Below are positions 34,727 to 45,858 of a stretch of 64,000 nt of DNA, piece by piece. Within the stretch, counting starts at the first letter, position 1. Each line of letters starts with the position of its first letter. The notes under the pieces were generated by a model, which made no database searches, had not been told where the DNA came from, and worked only from the letters and a program-made list of their open reading frames with translations. Origin of the DNA: Euwallacea fornicatus (Eukaryota > Arthropoda > Insecta > Coleoptera > Curculionidae); NCBI RefSeq assembly GCF_040115645.1, contig NW_027096121.1:1-64000 (forward strand), in the 5' to 3' direction. The position numbers were made by a program, and so were the translations under genes.

Positions 34727-37417
34727 CTTATAAACTAATATACTCCAACATCAACGGACTAAACTATAAAAAACAGCTGATTTACAATTACATAGAACGG
34801 AATGACGTGGACGGATGCATGTTACTAACTTAAACTAAGACCAAACTGGAACAGACACCAGTGTATAGAGATTGGCAGTACATTAGCAAACATGGTCACA
34901 TGATTAACAACGCCAGAGGAGGTGCTGCAGTCTTGTTAAAACCGATAGTAAAGCTCGGCAAGGCGAACCCCCCCTCCCTAAATAACCCCCTAAATGTCTG
35001 CATTCACTTTACCATCCCATACCTGGACGACAAAATACACGTTTTCCTGGTATACATACACCCATTTTCGGACATTGAACAAAACATACTAACTAGGGCG
35101 TGCCTCTACAAATACGCCATCATTACTGGCGACCTAAACCTCAACAGGCCCAAAACAAAACAATTAAATACATTCTTGAAAAACTCGGACTTTATAAGAC
35201 AACCCACCCCACCGACATTCCTAATGACAGAAAACAAAGACACAACACCGGACGTATTACTGCACACTACAAACCTAACTGCTAGCATAACCAATGTTGG
35301 GCTGACCAATGAACTGGGATCTGACCACCTGGCAATTACCTTTGACCTTAACCCAGGACAAACACAACAGCTCTCTAACAAAAACAACCAAGGGAAATTA
35401 AACCTGGAAAAAACTGACACGGACAAAGTAAGACAGTACGTTCACAATTACATTCACACCCGGTCACAATCCACTTCTATAGAAACACTACAACAAAAAA
35501 TATCATTAGCTGTCGAATTATTCACACCTCGACTTAAAAACTCATTCTTCCAACACACTCTACCAAAATTTATTTTAAGGCTGATTAAACGAAAGCGAGA
35601 ACTATACAGACAATACTCACAAACACAAAACAGCGAATTAAAAAGAACACTTAATAACCTCAACCGAAACGTAGACACTAATATACGAATACCGACAGGA
35701 CAAATGGCTAGAGGCATGCCAAGAAATCGAAAATGACAGCGGGAAATCGTATTGGAAAAAAATTAAAAAACTAACACGTTACAAAAAAAACAACGATATT
35801 GGTACGATTTGCGAAAACGGAACGGAACATTACACAGACAAAGACAAAGCAGACGCATTTGCCAGACACTTTCAACGAGCCTTCAGCGCATCGACCAACC
35901 CAAACTTTGACAACAACAACTGGAATAACGTAAATCACTGGTACGACAACTACTTTAGCGACCCCTCAAACCATATGTTCGAACCGATCATGGTCACGGA
36001 ATACGACGAAGCCCTTACAAGTTTAAAAAACACAGCACCAGGAAAAGACAAAATTAAATGCAAAATTTTGAAAAATTTAACCCCCGAAACACACGAACAC
36101 ATACGCAACCAACTAAATAATTGCATAACTCACAACACCATACCTACGACATGGAAAAATGGAATAATAATTCCCATTGCAAAAAACGGACTAGACAACT
36201 CACAAACTAAAAACTATCGACCAATCACATTACTACCGGTGTTGTGTAAATTATTCGAACACATAATTAAGAGCAGACTTGAAAAACTTATTGGGAACAA
36301 CATACCGAATTACCAGTTTGGCTTTAAATCCAAACATTCGACCATTCACCCACTTTTTGTCCTGACAAACAATATACAAACAACACACCTAAACGGCAGG
36401 AAAACCGCAAGTTTGTTTATGGACATCAACAAGGCTTTCGACAGTGTCTGGCACAACGGGCTTCTTTACAAACTGTACAAACTTCACACACCAAAATACC
36501 TACTAAACATTCTTAGAAACCTACTGGAGAACAGACGACTGGAAGTACGAATCGACAACACCCTTTCTTTTTCCTTCTCCCCGGAGCAAGGACTTCCCCA
36601 GGGTTCGCCACTTTCCCCTTTTCTATACAATGTGTACTGCCATGACATATACAACCACAACTTGCAAGACAAACACGCAATAAACGAAACAGCTTACATA
36701 TTACAATACGCCGACGACACGGCACTCATTGCACATGAAAAAACAACAAAAAAAGCCGTGGAGAGACTACAGATTCTAATGGACAACATAATGACATGGT
36801 TCTACAAATGGAGACTGACACCTAACGCTGCGAAGAACCAACTGCTACTCTCTAACCATAAAATTAAACTCAACTCCCCAACATTACAGGCAGATAGACA
36901 CATAGTAGAACCAACTGACGAAATTAAATACTTAGGGGTTACAATAGACAAAAAACTGAAATTCACCAAACACCTACAAAATATGAGGACAGAAATCACT
37001 CGACGAACAAAACATTTTCGAACACTGACATACAAAGACAGAGCCATAAGTACCAAAACGGCAACAAAAATATACAAAGCGATATGCAGACCTCTATTAG
37101 ACTACGGCCACGTACTGGTGGCGAATGCAACAGACAAAACAAAAAAATACATAGAAACAACTGAACAAATTGCCTTAAGACTGATCACAAAAATAAGACA
37201 TCCCGACAACCCCTTACATAACCCACCCACCCAAATGCTATACGAACGCACAAATATGACGAAAATAACGGAAAGACTACTGCAACTTCGAAAAAAATGG
37301 AAGGACAAACCTCATAACTGGACAATACTCAACCCCCTCTGCTTGACACGGGAAACTAGACATTCCCGATTCCTTTATCCCTCCGAAACCCTACTCGAAC
37401 ACTACCAACAACCATGA
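34723..37417 (+). pseudogene. ORF2 (endonuclease-reverse transcriptase) of element B, broken
   Basis: Endonuclease motifs: YSNINGL near the start, ITGDLNLNRP (about 35125) and GSDHLAI (about 35320). A TAA at 34831-34833 falls exactly where the catalytic Glu is expected (LLT-stop-TKTK). A frameshift near 35700 moves the frame. Reverse transcriptase motifs follow: NTAPGKDKI, NYRPITLLPV, QFGFKSKHST, FMDINKAFDSVWH, GLPQGSPLSPFLYN and QYADDTAL. No RNase H or C-terminal CCHC is evident, as in jockey-type elements. It ends at 37417; a 177-nt 3' UTR with GATTATTATTATT follows. Confidence 0.82.
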
Positions 37418-37605
37418 ACGGACCGCGGACGGACGACAATAGCGAACAGTCACTCCTCTCTAATCCTCATCACACTTATGGTTGCCTCGGGTTTTTTTTT
37501 CTCGTTTTGTAGATTGTACATGTCAATTGGGCAGAAAGGCCAAGGGGCCGATAGCCCATTCACCGGGTGAATGAAGATGATTATTATTATTATTTAAGAA
37601 AAACA

Positions 37606-40600
37606 TAAATTTAAGCAGGACTTCTTTAAGATACCAAAATGGAAAAGGGAATGCAAGTTATGTTGTGTGTAAATTTAATTTTCGGTAATTTTTAAAATTG
37701 GAACTAACGGTTCGATAACGAGATTTTAATAACAAAAAAAATACAAAGGTGTCTGATCGCAAAGAATTCCGAATCAGTTCTGTCCCTTTTAGCAACCCGA
37801 TTCGTCATCGAAAAATAATATAAACTATTCAATCGATACGCCAAATATCTTATTCAGCGTCTAGCAAGATGTGAGCGTTGGCATAACACGCATCCCTTAA
37901 TTATTCTCTTCAAATTTCCATACATTTGAGACGAAACTATAAACTTTTATCTACTTCAACATACGAATTATTTTAACTAATACAAGTTTAGACTATTTTT
38001 AAAGGGCCAAGTTATAACTATTTTTATGACACGTCGTGTTTTTGTCTTTTCTTTTTGTTACACTCACGTTAAACAAATGGTGGATAAGCAGCAATCTCGT
38101 ATCACTTTCTTTACGAAACCTCAAACATAACGGGTTATCAAAACAGTATCTGTACTTTTTAAGTAGTTTTTCAAATTTGAATTCAATGAAACACTTCACA
38201 AACTCACTTTAATTTTTTTTTACTTAAAAATAGGGTTTTGGCACCATATGAAACAGTGAGACGAACAAGACAACTTTTATACCTACTAAATATAACTAGA
38301 AGAGAATAAAAAACAGGAATGTATATGTCCTATGTAGAACTTTAGATTTATATAATAATAACAACAATAATAACAATAGAATCACAGCATTTTAGGATTA
38401 GTAGGATTTTTGGTGGTTTTTGAGATTTCGGAAAAATATGAAACGTCACAAAGATTTCGCTTAACTTTTTGAAGTCGACATCGTGACACAAATCGAAAAC
38501 TCCCACTTAAGACGTATTTCGCATATGCATGGTGTAGTGTCTGGAATCAGTTGGCCAATCTCGGCTAACCGAAGATAATCGAAAAGTGACTTTTGCAACA
38601 ATAACTCTGGCGTTTCTTAGCATATTTTAACGAAATTTTGCAGTAACGTATAGCTTGATTAGGCTAACATCTAACATTCGTGAAGGTTCGGGTAATTAAA
38701 AAAAATGGGAGCTAAGTACACGTTTTTCTTCTAACTTTTTCTTTTCTTTCTATTTTTTTAAAATTATTTGGCTCTCTAACAATTCTATCAGTCGTTTCTT
38801 TATTTGGATTTTTTCATCGTCATAATAATTTAGATTTACAAGTTACTCTAGAAAATATGTCAGTTTAAGATACCTTCTCTAACAGAACCAGAACGATTTC
38901 ATTTTTTTTTTATATTTAAGTCGAGAACGTAGTTTCAAAATATACATATACACACACATATTTGCCAGGTTACTATTTTAATTTTCGCGTTACAATTACA
39001 TTTGCCGGGTTAATTCAGGTTACTATTATATTTGTCAGGTTACTATTACATTTATCAGGTTATTATTAATTTGCCAGGTCACTATTATATTTTTCGGGTT
39101 ACTATTACACTTTTCGGGTTACAATTACATTTGTCAGGTTAATATAATATTTTTCGGGTTTTTCTTTTAATTTTTTTCATGAAACGGTTTAAAGCTACTC
39201 ATATTGAAGGGTACTAGTAGCAAGGACGAGACTATTAATTCTCACTTTTATATAATTCACGTAAACAAACGTCCTTCTATTTTTGTAATTTATTATTTTT
39301 TATTTTTTCTTTTTTAATTGAAAGCTATACGTCACTGCAAGGTTTCATTAGGGTAAATTCAGTAATTCAAAAGACATTCGAATAATACCGTCAATTACAC
39401 GATTCGAAAAGAAACGACTAAGACACTTTAAGCAGCAATCCACCAATGGGTATTAGTAGTGTTAAGTCAACAATCTAGATTTTTAGAACAATCGCAACGA
39501 AAAAACCGCAACCCATCACTCCTCCTTTCTTTCTTTTTTTGTTCCTAGGGAATCAGTAGTCTCTTCTCCCAGGACATCTTTTCTAATCTCCCTCTCTAGT
39601 TTCGTTCCATTCTTCGTCCAAACTAAAATAAGGCACCTAAATCAGTCATCCAATTCCGATTTTCGAAAAACTTCACATCAACCCCGAACTTATCAACAGG
39701 TCCCTTTTTTGTTTTTGAACTATTTATCGTAAACACGTTAAGTCGCCGACTTATATTTATTTATATTTCTTGTATAGATTCATGGAACATCTTGGTTAAA
39801 TTTGAAGTTCAAACAAACATATTTAAAAAATTTACATACAAGCAAATAACACGAGTCGACTTCAAAGTTAATATTAACCTAATCTACGCAAATCTCCGTT
39901 AACTAACTAACTCATGTTAAAAAATGTTAACCAAGCAAAACGGTTCTAGAAATTACGGATTTTAAATAACTATTCAAAATTAACCAAGATGACTTCCAAT
40001 TTCAGGTTACATTCAATTTCGCAATATTACGTGATTTTACAGTTTTTTTCCTCTATTTTTTTTTAATTCTTCCATTCTTCCTTTATTTTTGTTTCTTTAC
40101 TTTTTCCATTTTTCACATAGTGGTTCAAATATTATTGCAATATAACTTTCCGTATAAACAGTAAGAATTATCAAAGGGACAGTTTAATTAATTATATACG
40201 TCGACAACTTAGCGTGTTTATAATAAATAGGGAAGAGAAGAACATTTAAAAAAAGTGACCTGGCGATAAGGGAAAGGAAGGCAATGAGTTTTTTTTTTAA
40301 TTCAAACATGAGATTATAGGCAATCGACTATTTTTTGAGTGCTCATTTTAGGTTTGGATAAAGAAACAGCAAGACCCAGCTTACGAAGTGCGAAGTACGT
40401 CCGAGTCAGGTGGAACAGGGGGCAAGGAGGGGATATTAGAAAAGATAGTTCGGAAAGGACCGGACTTTCCAAATTAACAGATCTTTTTCTTTGCGATGGT
40501 TCTAGAAATTTAGGATTAGTGACTTTATACCAACTAGGGTTTTAAAGTGTCATTGTTGTTTTTCTTTTAACTAAAAAACTAAGACGGTAAAGAAAGTGTA

Positions 40601-40707
40601 ATCAACAGGAATATCGTTCGAGAGCTTTGAATTTCTGCACGTTGCTAACGTAAGCACCTACTCTTTTGTTTCGGTAGCGGATCGAGACACTACGCAATTT
40701 TCGACAA
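37606..40707. other. non-coding AT-rich DNA
   Basis: No gene is supported. It contains a short AAT/AAC microsatellite near 38357, a segment like one arm of the 22275 foldback (about 38405-38525) and the 20-bp tandem array at 38961-39164. Confidence 0.5.
38961..39164 (+). repeat. tandem array, ~20-bp unit, about 10 copies
   Basis: The unit is close to TTTGTCAGGTTACTATTACA, and copies differ at several positions (CAGG or CGGG, TTAC or TTAA). Each copy contains CAGGTTA or CGGGTTA, the core also found in the telomere-like decamer, and one copy reads TTAATTCAGGTTA. This is a degenerate minisatellite. Confidence 0.75.
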
Positions 40708-41625
40708 ACAGGGTGATTTTAGATAAGTGGGACAGGCAAAGATCTAGAAATCGGAAAGATCTACAAAAAAATGTTGAAACGAAGTCTTCTTTATATTTTC
40801 GGGGCTTCAACTTTTTATAATGTAAATTTGTTTTTTTAAGGTCAGCTATACCCGTCTTTTGGGGTCAACTTCATTTTTTCAAACGTAACAACATTTTTTT
40901 TTTGGAGATGCGAATTCTTTATCGGCAGTAAAAATATTTTTCCTCGAAACATTTTTTTGCTAAAAGTAACGAAATTTACAATAATAACAGACACTAAAAA
41001 AAACATTTGATAAAACTTTATTAATTTTGTAGTAATTTAAAATTTATCATAAGAAAAATGAATCCAACAGACGTTCGAAACGGTTCCCCTGCCATTCAAG
41101 GCATTTACCAATTCGGTTTTTTATGAAACGATCGTTTAGTATTTTCCAGTATTTCAGTCGTAAAGTTTCGACAAGAGTTTTTGATTCGAATTTTCAAGTC
41201 TTCGGTACTCGACCATAAACTACTTTTTTTTTCAACGATCCCACAAAAAAAAATCTGGTGATCAGGCGAGCCAGTTAACTTCACTAACATGCCCAATCCA
41301 TCTTTGTGGGAAAGTGCATTTAAATTTTTTTCCACATTTCGTAACATAAGGAGCGGTAACTTTTTTTTTTAACAAATTTGATAAAATTGGACTCTAGCGT
41401 TCGCGAGATAAGAGTTTGGTATTATTTATTGTGAATTTGATTACTTTTTTGCCAAAAATAATTTTTTTACTGCCAATAAAGAATTCGAACCTCCAAAAAA
41501 AATTAAGTGTGAAATTTTGAAAAAAGGAAGGTGACCCAAAAGACTGGTTAAGGTGACTTAAAAAAAATTGACATTAAATGTTGAGGTACCGAAAATATTT
41601 TTATTCAACTTTTTTTTTTTAATTG
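40708..41625. mobile_element. foldback Tc1/mariner-like element with ~210-bp inverted arms
   Basis: The left arm (about 40761-40990) and right arm (about 41418-41625) are inverted copies. Landmarks are GCGAATTCTTTATCGGCAGTA on the left against TACTGCCAATAAAGAATTCG on the right, and GTCTTTTGGGGTCAA against GTGACCCAAAAGAC. The left terminus reads ACAGGGTG. The spacer encodes the tail of a transposase on the minus strand. The right terminus is missing where element C begins. Confidence 0.65.
41050..41347 (-). pseudogene. DDE transposase C-terminal remnant
   Basis: Reading the minus strand across small shifts gives RWIGHVSEVNW, then SPDF with FLWD (the third catalytic motif region of mariner-type transposases), and a tail RIGKCLEWQGNRFERLL similar in plan to the mariner tail at 830-890. 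It is frameshifted and has no start. It shows that the surrounding foldback derives from an autonomous Tc1/mariner-type transposon. Confidence 0.5.
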
Positions 41626-42531
41626 ACATTGTCAAAGTTGAAGCACTTTGAAAAACAAAGACAAGTGAGACAAAAAATTGTTAGGTTTTTACATACGGGA
41701 AAAGAGGAAGATCTATGGAAAAATTTAGTGAGGCTAAAAATGGAAACAGAGGGAGAGGAATGTATTGCCGCGCATCAAATATCGGGAATGAGTACGGAAG
41801 AGCTGAGGAACATGATGGAGGCAGTTTTCAAGGAAGGAAAAACAAAAGTAATAATATATACAGATAAACAGGGTGAAGTAGTGAAAAATAAGGGGAAAAA
41901 AACATATGCATTAATAGTGGAGCGGAAACCTGGAACAAATTTGGAAAAAGATGTGATGGATATTAGAAATTCTGTAAAAAATGAGAAGGGAAATAAAGAG
42001 ATACGGGGGGTAAGCACAACAAAAGAGGGAAAGATATTGGTGTCAATAGGAGAAAAAAAGGAAGTGACAATGAGGGGACCAGGCCAAAATAGGAAAATTA
42101 TACATATTAGGGGGATGGACATGGTTACAAGGAGAGAAGAGGTAAAGGAAGCGCTAAGGGAAAGGCTTGAGGATTTGATGGATAAAGAATTTTCGTTGGG
42201 GGATATGAGGAATAACAGGGGAGACACGCAGGCGGTGACACTGGTGATAGGGAAGGAAAGGGCGGAGCAACTGATGGAGAGGAGAGTGGAGATAGAGAGG
42301 TGCTATAGATGCTGGGGTATGGACCATCTAGCCAGGGACTGTGTGGGGATAGATAGAAGCAAGTGTTGCTTTGCCTGTGGGGAGGAGGGACATAGGAGGA
42401 ATGAGTGTAAGAGAGTTGAGAAGTGCATTGTATGCAACGTAACAGGACATCGGACTGGAACGGGACGATGCGAAGCTTTTAGGAGGGCCCTAACCAGGGC
42501 CAGGAAAAAAGAAAAGGAGGGAAGACAGTGA
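41626..42531 (+). CDS. ORF1 (Gag-like) of element C, 5'-truncated
   Basis: About 300 residues are open without any stop. The frame enters from the truncation point; the first ATG in frame is near 41739, well inside the domain. The sequence aligns along its length with ORF1 of element D (shared: GKKTYALIVER against KRKSYALVVDR, FSLGDMR, TQAVT). Three zinc knuckles end the protein: CYRCWGMDHLARDC, CFACGEEGHRRNEC and CIVCNVTGHRTGTGRC. The GC-richer, unbroken frame suggests a recent insertion. Confidence 0.8.
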   Translation, partial: TLSKLKHFEKQRQVRQKIVRFLHTGKEEDLWKNLVRLKMETEGEECIAAHQISGMSTEELRNMMEAVFKEGKTKVIIYTDKQGEVVKNKGKKTYALIVERKPGTNLEKDVMDIRNSVKNEKGNKEIRGVSTTKEGKILVSIGEKKEVTMRGPGQNRKIIHIRGMDMVTRREEVKEALRERLEDLMDKEFSLGDMRNNRGDTQAVTLVIGKERAEQLMERRVEIERCYRCWGMDHLARDCVGIDRSKCCFACGEEGHRRNECKRVEKCIVCNVTGHRTGTGRCEAFRRALTRARKKEKEGRQ

Positions 42532-42720
42532 AGGGAGGAAAGGATACCACCCCCCCCCTGAAGTAATGCCTAGCGGCGGTTCCGGGGGGGACTCAGGGCG
42601 AAGAGAGCAGGGTTTTAGTGGGTAGGCGTCCCTCTCTGGGACGAATCCCACATAACCCGGTCGGAAGAACACCAGACCGGGTATCCTTCGAAGGTTTCCC
42701 CTCTCTATAAAAAAAATAAA
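42532..42720 (+). ncRNA. 3' UTR of element C with conserved hairpin module
   Basis: Begins with the shared AATGCC...GGCGGTTCCGG motif, then stem I (AGTGGG...CCCACA), stem II ACCCGGTC...GACCGGGT (8 bp) with ACACCA in the loop, then CGAAGGTTTCCCCTC and poly(A). Confidence 0.75.
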
Positions 42721-42744
42721 AGTTAGTTCAGGTTACTTCAGGTT
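42721..42744 (+). repeat. telomere-like decamer repeat, C/E junction
   Basis: About 2.4 units of GGTTAGTTCA (the second unit has C for G), placed exactly between the poly(A) of C and the start of E. Confidence 0.8.
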
Positions 42745-43476
42745 GTCTGTCATAATGTGTGACAATGATAAGTGCGTTTCTATAAAGCTCCTGATAAAAT
42801 TAATATAATTCGCTGTGTTTCTGCTATTACTATCCATTTTAATTAGTATAATACTTATCTGTATTGTTTCCACAACTGAAGGATATTTTCCTGTCTCCGA
42901 GATATCTAATAGTGGTTCTTAGGGCCCTTAGCAGGGTCCTACTGTGTGTACGGGACTTGGTTTTGGTCCTTCTAAGACTCTCTATTTCCCATAACTAAAG
43001 AACTATGTAATAGATGAATGTTGGGAATATCCATTAGTGACATTTGTGACCTTAACTAGAGTTTTTGCTGTTCATAAGGACCTTGGTTTGATCCTTTCTA
43101 GACTTCTTACTCCCTACAATCAAAAGGACTGTGAATTTGAGGACTGTAAGGCAAGTAATAGTTATAATTAATTGATTATTAATCGTTTTTTACTGACTTT
43201 GAGTGAAGATTACCTTCTAAATAATTCCGTCACCTTTACCTACAGAACTTTTTTGGTATATATTGTTACCTAACGCTTATTTTTAGTTACGGTTTATATT
43301 TAATTCGTTGTCTAGGTGCTGCGCAATCTCTCTATTTTTACTGTTAATAGGGAAGTCGCGAAATTATTGCATTTATTTTCTTGTTATCTGTACTGTTAGT
43401 ATTTATTTACATCTATATACATATTTACAATTATAATTATAGTTACTGATCCGTTTCTTGACCTATTAATAACAAA

Positions 43477-45846
43477 ATGGAGACTCCTTGTAATTTATCT
43501 CCCTGTAATTCTCGTAATTTATGTAATTCATCACTTCAACTCAAAGAAAAGGACTCTAATAGGAAATTATCGACATTGACGTCCTGTTATAGTAATAATA
43601 ATGATGATGTTCTTTTAATTGACTCCGACGATTAAGATTCATACCTTCCAAAAAACACAGTATTAGATTACTATTGGGATGATGAATCACATACCTCTAT
43701 AACAAAGAGAAACAAACCTAATTATATACCCTCACAACAGAAAATTACTCCTTATGTTAATGAATACGTGGTAGATACCCACCTCAAGAAACAAGAAGCT
43801 AAAATCCAAAAATTAAAAGATACAATTAAATCTATACAAAAGTTAGTTAATGAAGTTTCTACCCAGTCATTAAAAAATACCAAAAAGGAGATCAAAGAAG
43901 ATATTGCGGCAATAAAAAAAAAGAATTGATTTAATCAACAGCGATGACATGTGGGAACTTATTCAATCCATAAAAACTAGCAAGAATATACAAGATGGGA
44001 GTTCTCAAACCATCTCTGATATGTCTACACACAAGGATACCTTATCTACAGGTACTCAAACCTCCCTCATAAATGACGAAGATCTAAAACAGATTAAAAA
44101 AATCAACGATATGCTAGATTCTAATGAAGACCTATCCGTAATTCATGAATTGATTAACGAAAGCTGACCTCTACAATGTTATACTAAAACATCTACTGAA
44201 AAAGGTAGTATATTTGATATTGAAGATAGAGACCTAGTAATTATTTTTGACGAAGAAAGCGAATCAAGTAAATTGATACAAGAACTCAGTGATACTAACA
44301 TTGAACTGGCGAAACTAATCAATAAAGGAGATATGATTTATCATAGGATGTACATGCTCAGACAGCACGACTCACTAATTTGTGAAGATGAACCTGACAT
44401 ATGTAAGGATTCTGATAGAATAATGTACGTTTGTAAAATTAATTCTCAAGAAAATGACTTCAATAAAACTAAAAACTTAATGGATATACTTACCAAAATT
44501 AAACTCAAATCTGTTGAAATGAATAGGAGAAAACTTGCATTTGCAACCACCAAAGCCGAAACCTCCGTAAAACTAAGAAGAACTTTAGAATATGTCGAAG
44601 ATTTATTAGTCCTTAAGTTTAGAAATGTAAAATTTTAGTTATCAATAAGGTTGAAGAGCAGGCTGACAGGTTTATCGTGGAGATAAAGTACTGTCGAACG
44701 AGGTCGCTACCACCAAGGGCGAAATCGAGGGGCCATGTGTGCGAGCCTTTGTGGGAAACAGGGACTAGCAGGTACCTTATCCCTCGAATTTGAAGGACTC
44801 GCGAGATCTGGAAAAACAGAAACCGAAAGGGACAGGCAGATTAGATTGGCAAGTGACGAGAAGCGCTCGTGTGGTAGCGAATTCGTTGGCTTTGCCCTTT
44901 TTCTATTCTTGCTATTGAAAGTAAACTAAATACATTGCATCATCATGGAAAACCTTCCTGTTGATGCTCCGACAAATATTTATACAGAAATATCGATGGA
45001 GACGATTTATGTATCTATGGGATCCCTACTAGAAAACGTAGAATTGATAATTGGCACCAATGCAGATAAACTAAATGAAGTTGTTTCTGAATCTGACCCT
45101 ATACCAGAGTGGAAGCTAGCAAGTAGTAATAAAAAACAATCAGATACAATAAAAATTAAACTCAACGATGGACAGAAATTAAATTATGCTAAAATTGTAA
45201 GAGGTCTCAAAAAAGAAATTTAATGTAGAATCTATTGGTGTTAAAATAAAAAACGTTCGTATTAATAAAGAAGGTCAAATTAATGTCGGATTCACAGGAA
45301 ATGAAAATGATAAAGAACGCTTTCTAAACAAAATAAAAGAATGTATTAAAGATGTTGGCAACGGAAAATTAATTGAACGATCTAATACGATATTCATTAA
45401 AGATCTTGACGATATGGTGGATGAAAAAGACATCATCGCAGGCATAAATGAGTTCCACGGCAGCCCAGTTTTATCTAAAGTAGTCTTTGCCAGGAAAGTA
45501 AATACATGTATTCGTTAGAATGCAACGAGATATAGCAATTGACATACTTAAAACTGGCCACATCAAAATAGGTTGGCTTAGATGTAGAGTTGCTCCTGCT
45601 GACGCTCCAATTAGATGCTTCAAATGCAGTCGATATGGTCATAACTCTGCCACATGTACCGTCAAAGAAACAATGGAAGATAAATGTTTGAACTGCTGCC
45701 AAAAAGGTCACCTCTCCCGCGAATGTAAAAACTCCCCATTATGCTATGTATGTTTAGAATCCCGTGAACACAAGGCACAAAGTTTGAAATGCCCCTTTTA
45801 TAAAGCTGCTGTTGTAGCCTGGCGGAGTACTCCATATAACCTGTAA
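43477..45846 (+). pseudogene. ORF1 (Gag-like) of element E, broken
   Basis: The ATG at 43477 adds about 45 residues before the part that aligns with F ORF1. Breaks: TAA at 43633-43635, a frameshift in the A-run near 43918, TGA at 44165-44167, the inserted repeat 44588-44984, a frameshift near 45222 and another near 45517. Recognisable pieces include RRKLAFATTKAETSVKLRR, IKIKLNDGQKLNYAKIVR and three zinc knuckles (CFKCSRYGHNSATC, CLNCCQKGHLSREC, CYVCLESREHKAQSLKC). The knuckle in the middle keeps all Cys, unlike its counterpart in F. Confidence 0.8.
44588..44984 (+). repeat. dispersed ~395-bp repeat, copy 2, inside ORF1 of E
   Basis: Homologous to 7312-7706. In F the flanking ORF1 parts are contiguous, so this is an insertion. 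It carries the same CATCATGGAAAACCTTCC segment near its right end. Confidence 0.6.
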
Positions 45847-45858
45847 TATTAACCTAAT

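Larger units (their letters stand above)
33284..37594 (+). mobile_element. non-LTR retrotransposon B, jockey-like, full length
   Basis: 4.3 kb, flanked by the 11-bp duplication TAAGAAAAACA (33273-33283 and 37595-37605). Starts GGAGTTCGCAGCG. ORF1 and ORF2 overlap at ATGA (34723-34726). It ends in an ATT-rich simple repeat instead of poly(A). The protein motifs differ from the R1-clade elements around it and it has no link to the GGTTAG repeat. Both ORFs are interrupted. The clade call is from motif style only; Kiri- or Daphne-like groups are possible. Confidence 0.85.
41626..42720 (+). mobile_element. element C: R1-clade element with ORF1 only
   Basis: A 5'-truncated ORF1 (gag-like) is followed at once by a complete shared-type 3' UTR and poly(A), then the telomere-like repeat at 42721. 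No trace of ORF2 lies between them. This is either an internally deleted copy or a non-autonomous gag-only form that depends on another element's reverse transcriptase. Confidence 0.8.

Noticed and set aside
40339..40545. A 68-residue open frame with a charged middle part
   Set aside because: No domain, and it lies in non-coding repeat-rich DNA; not supported.
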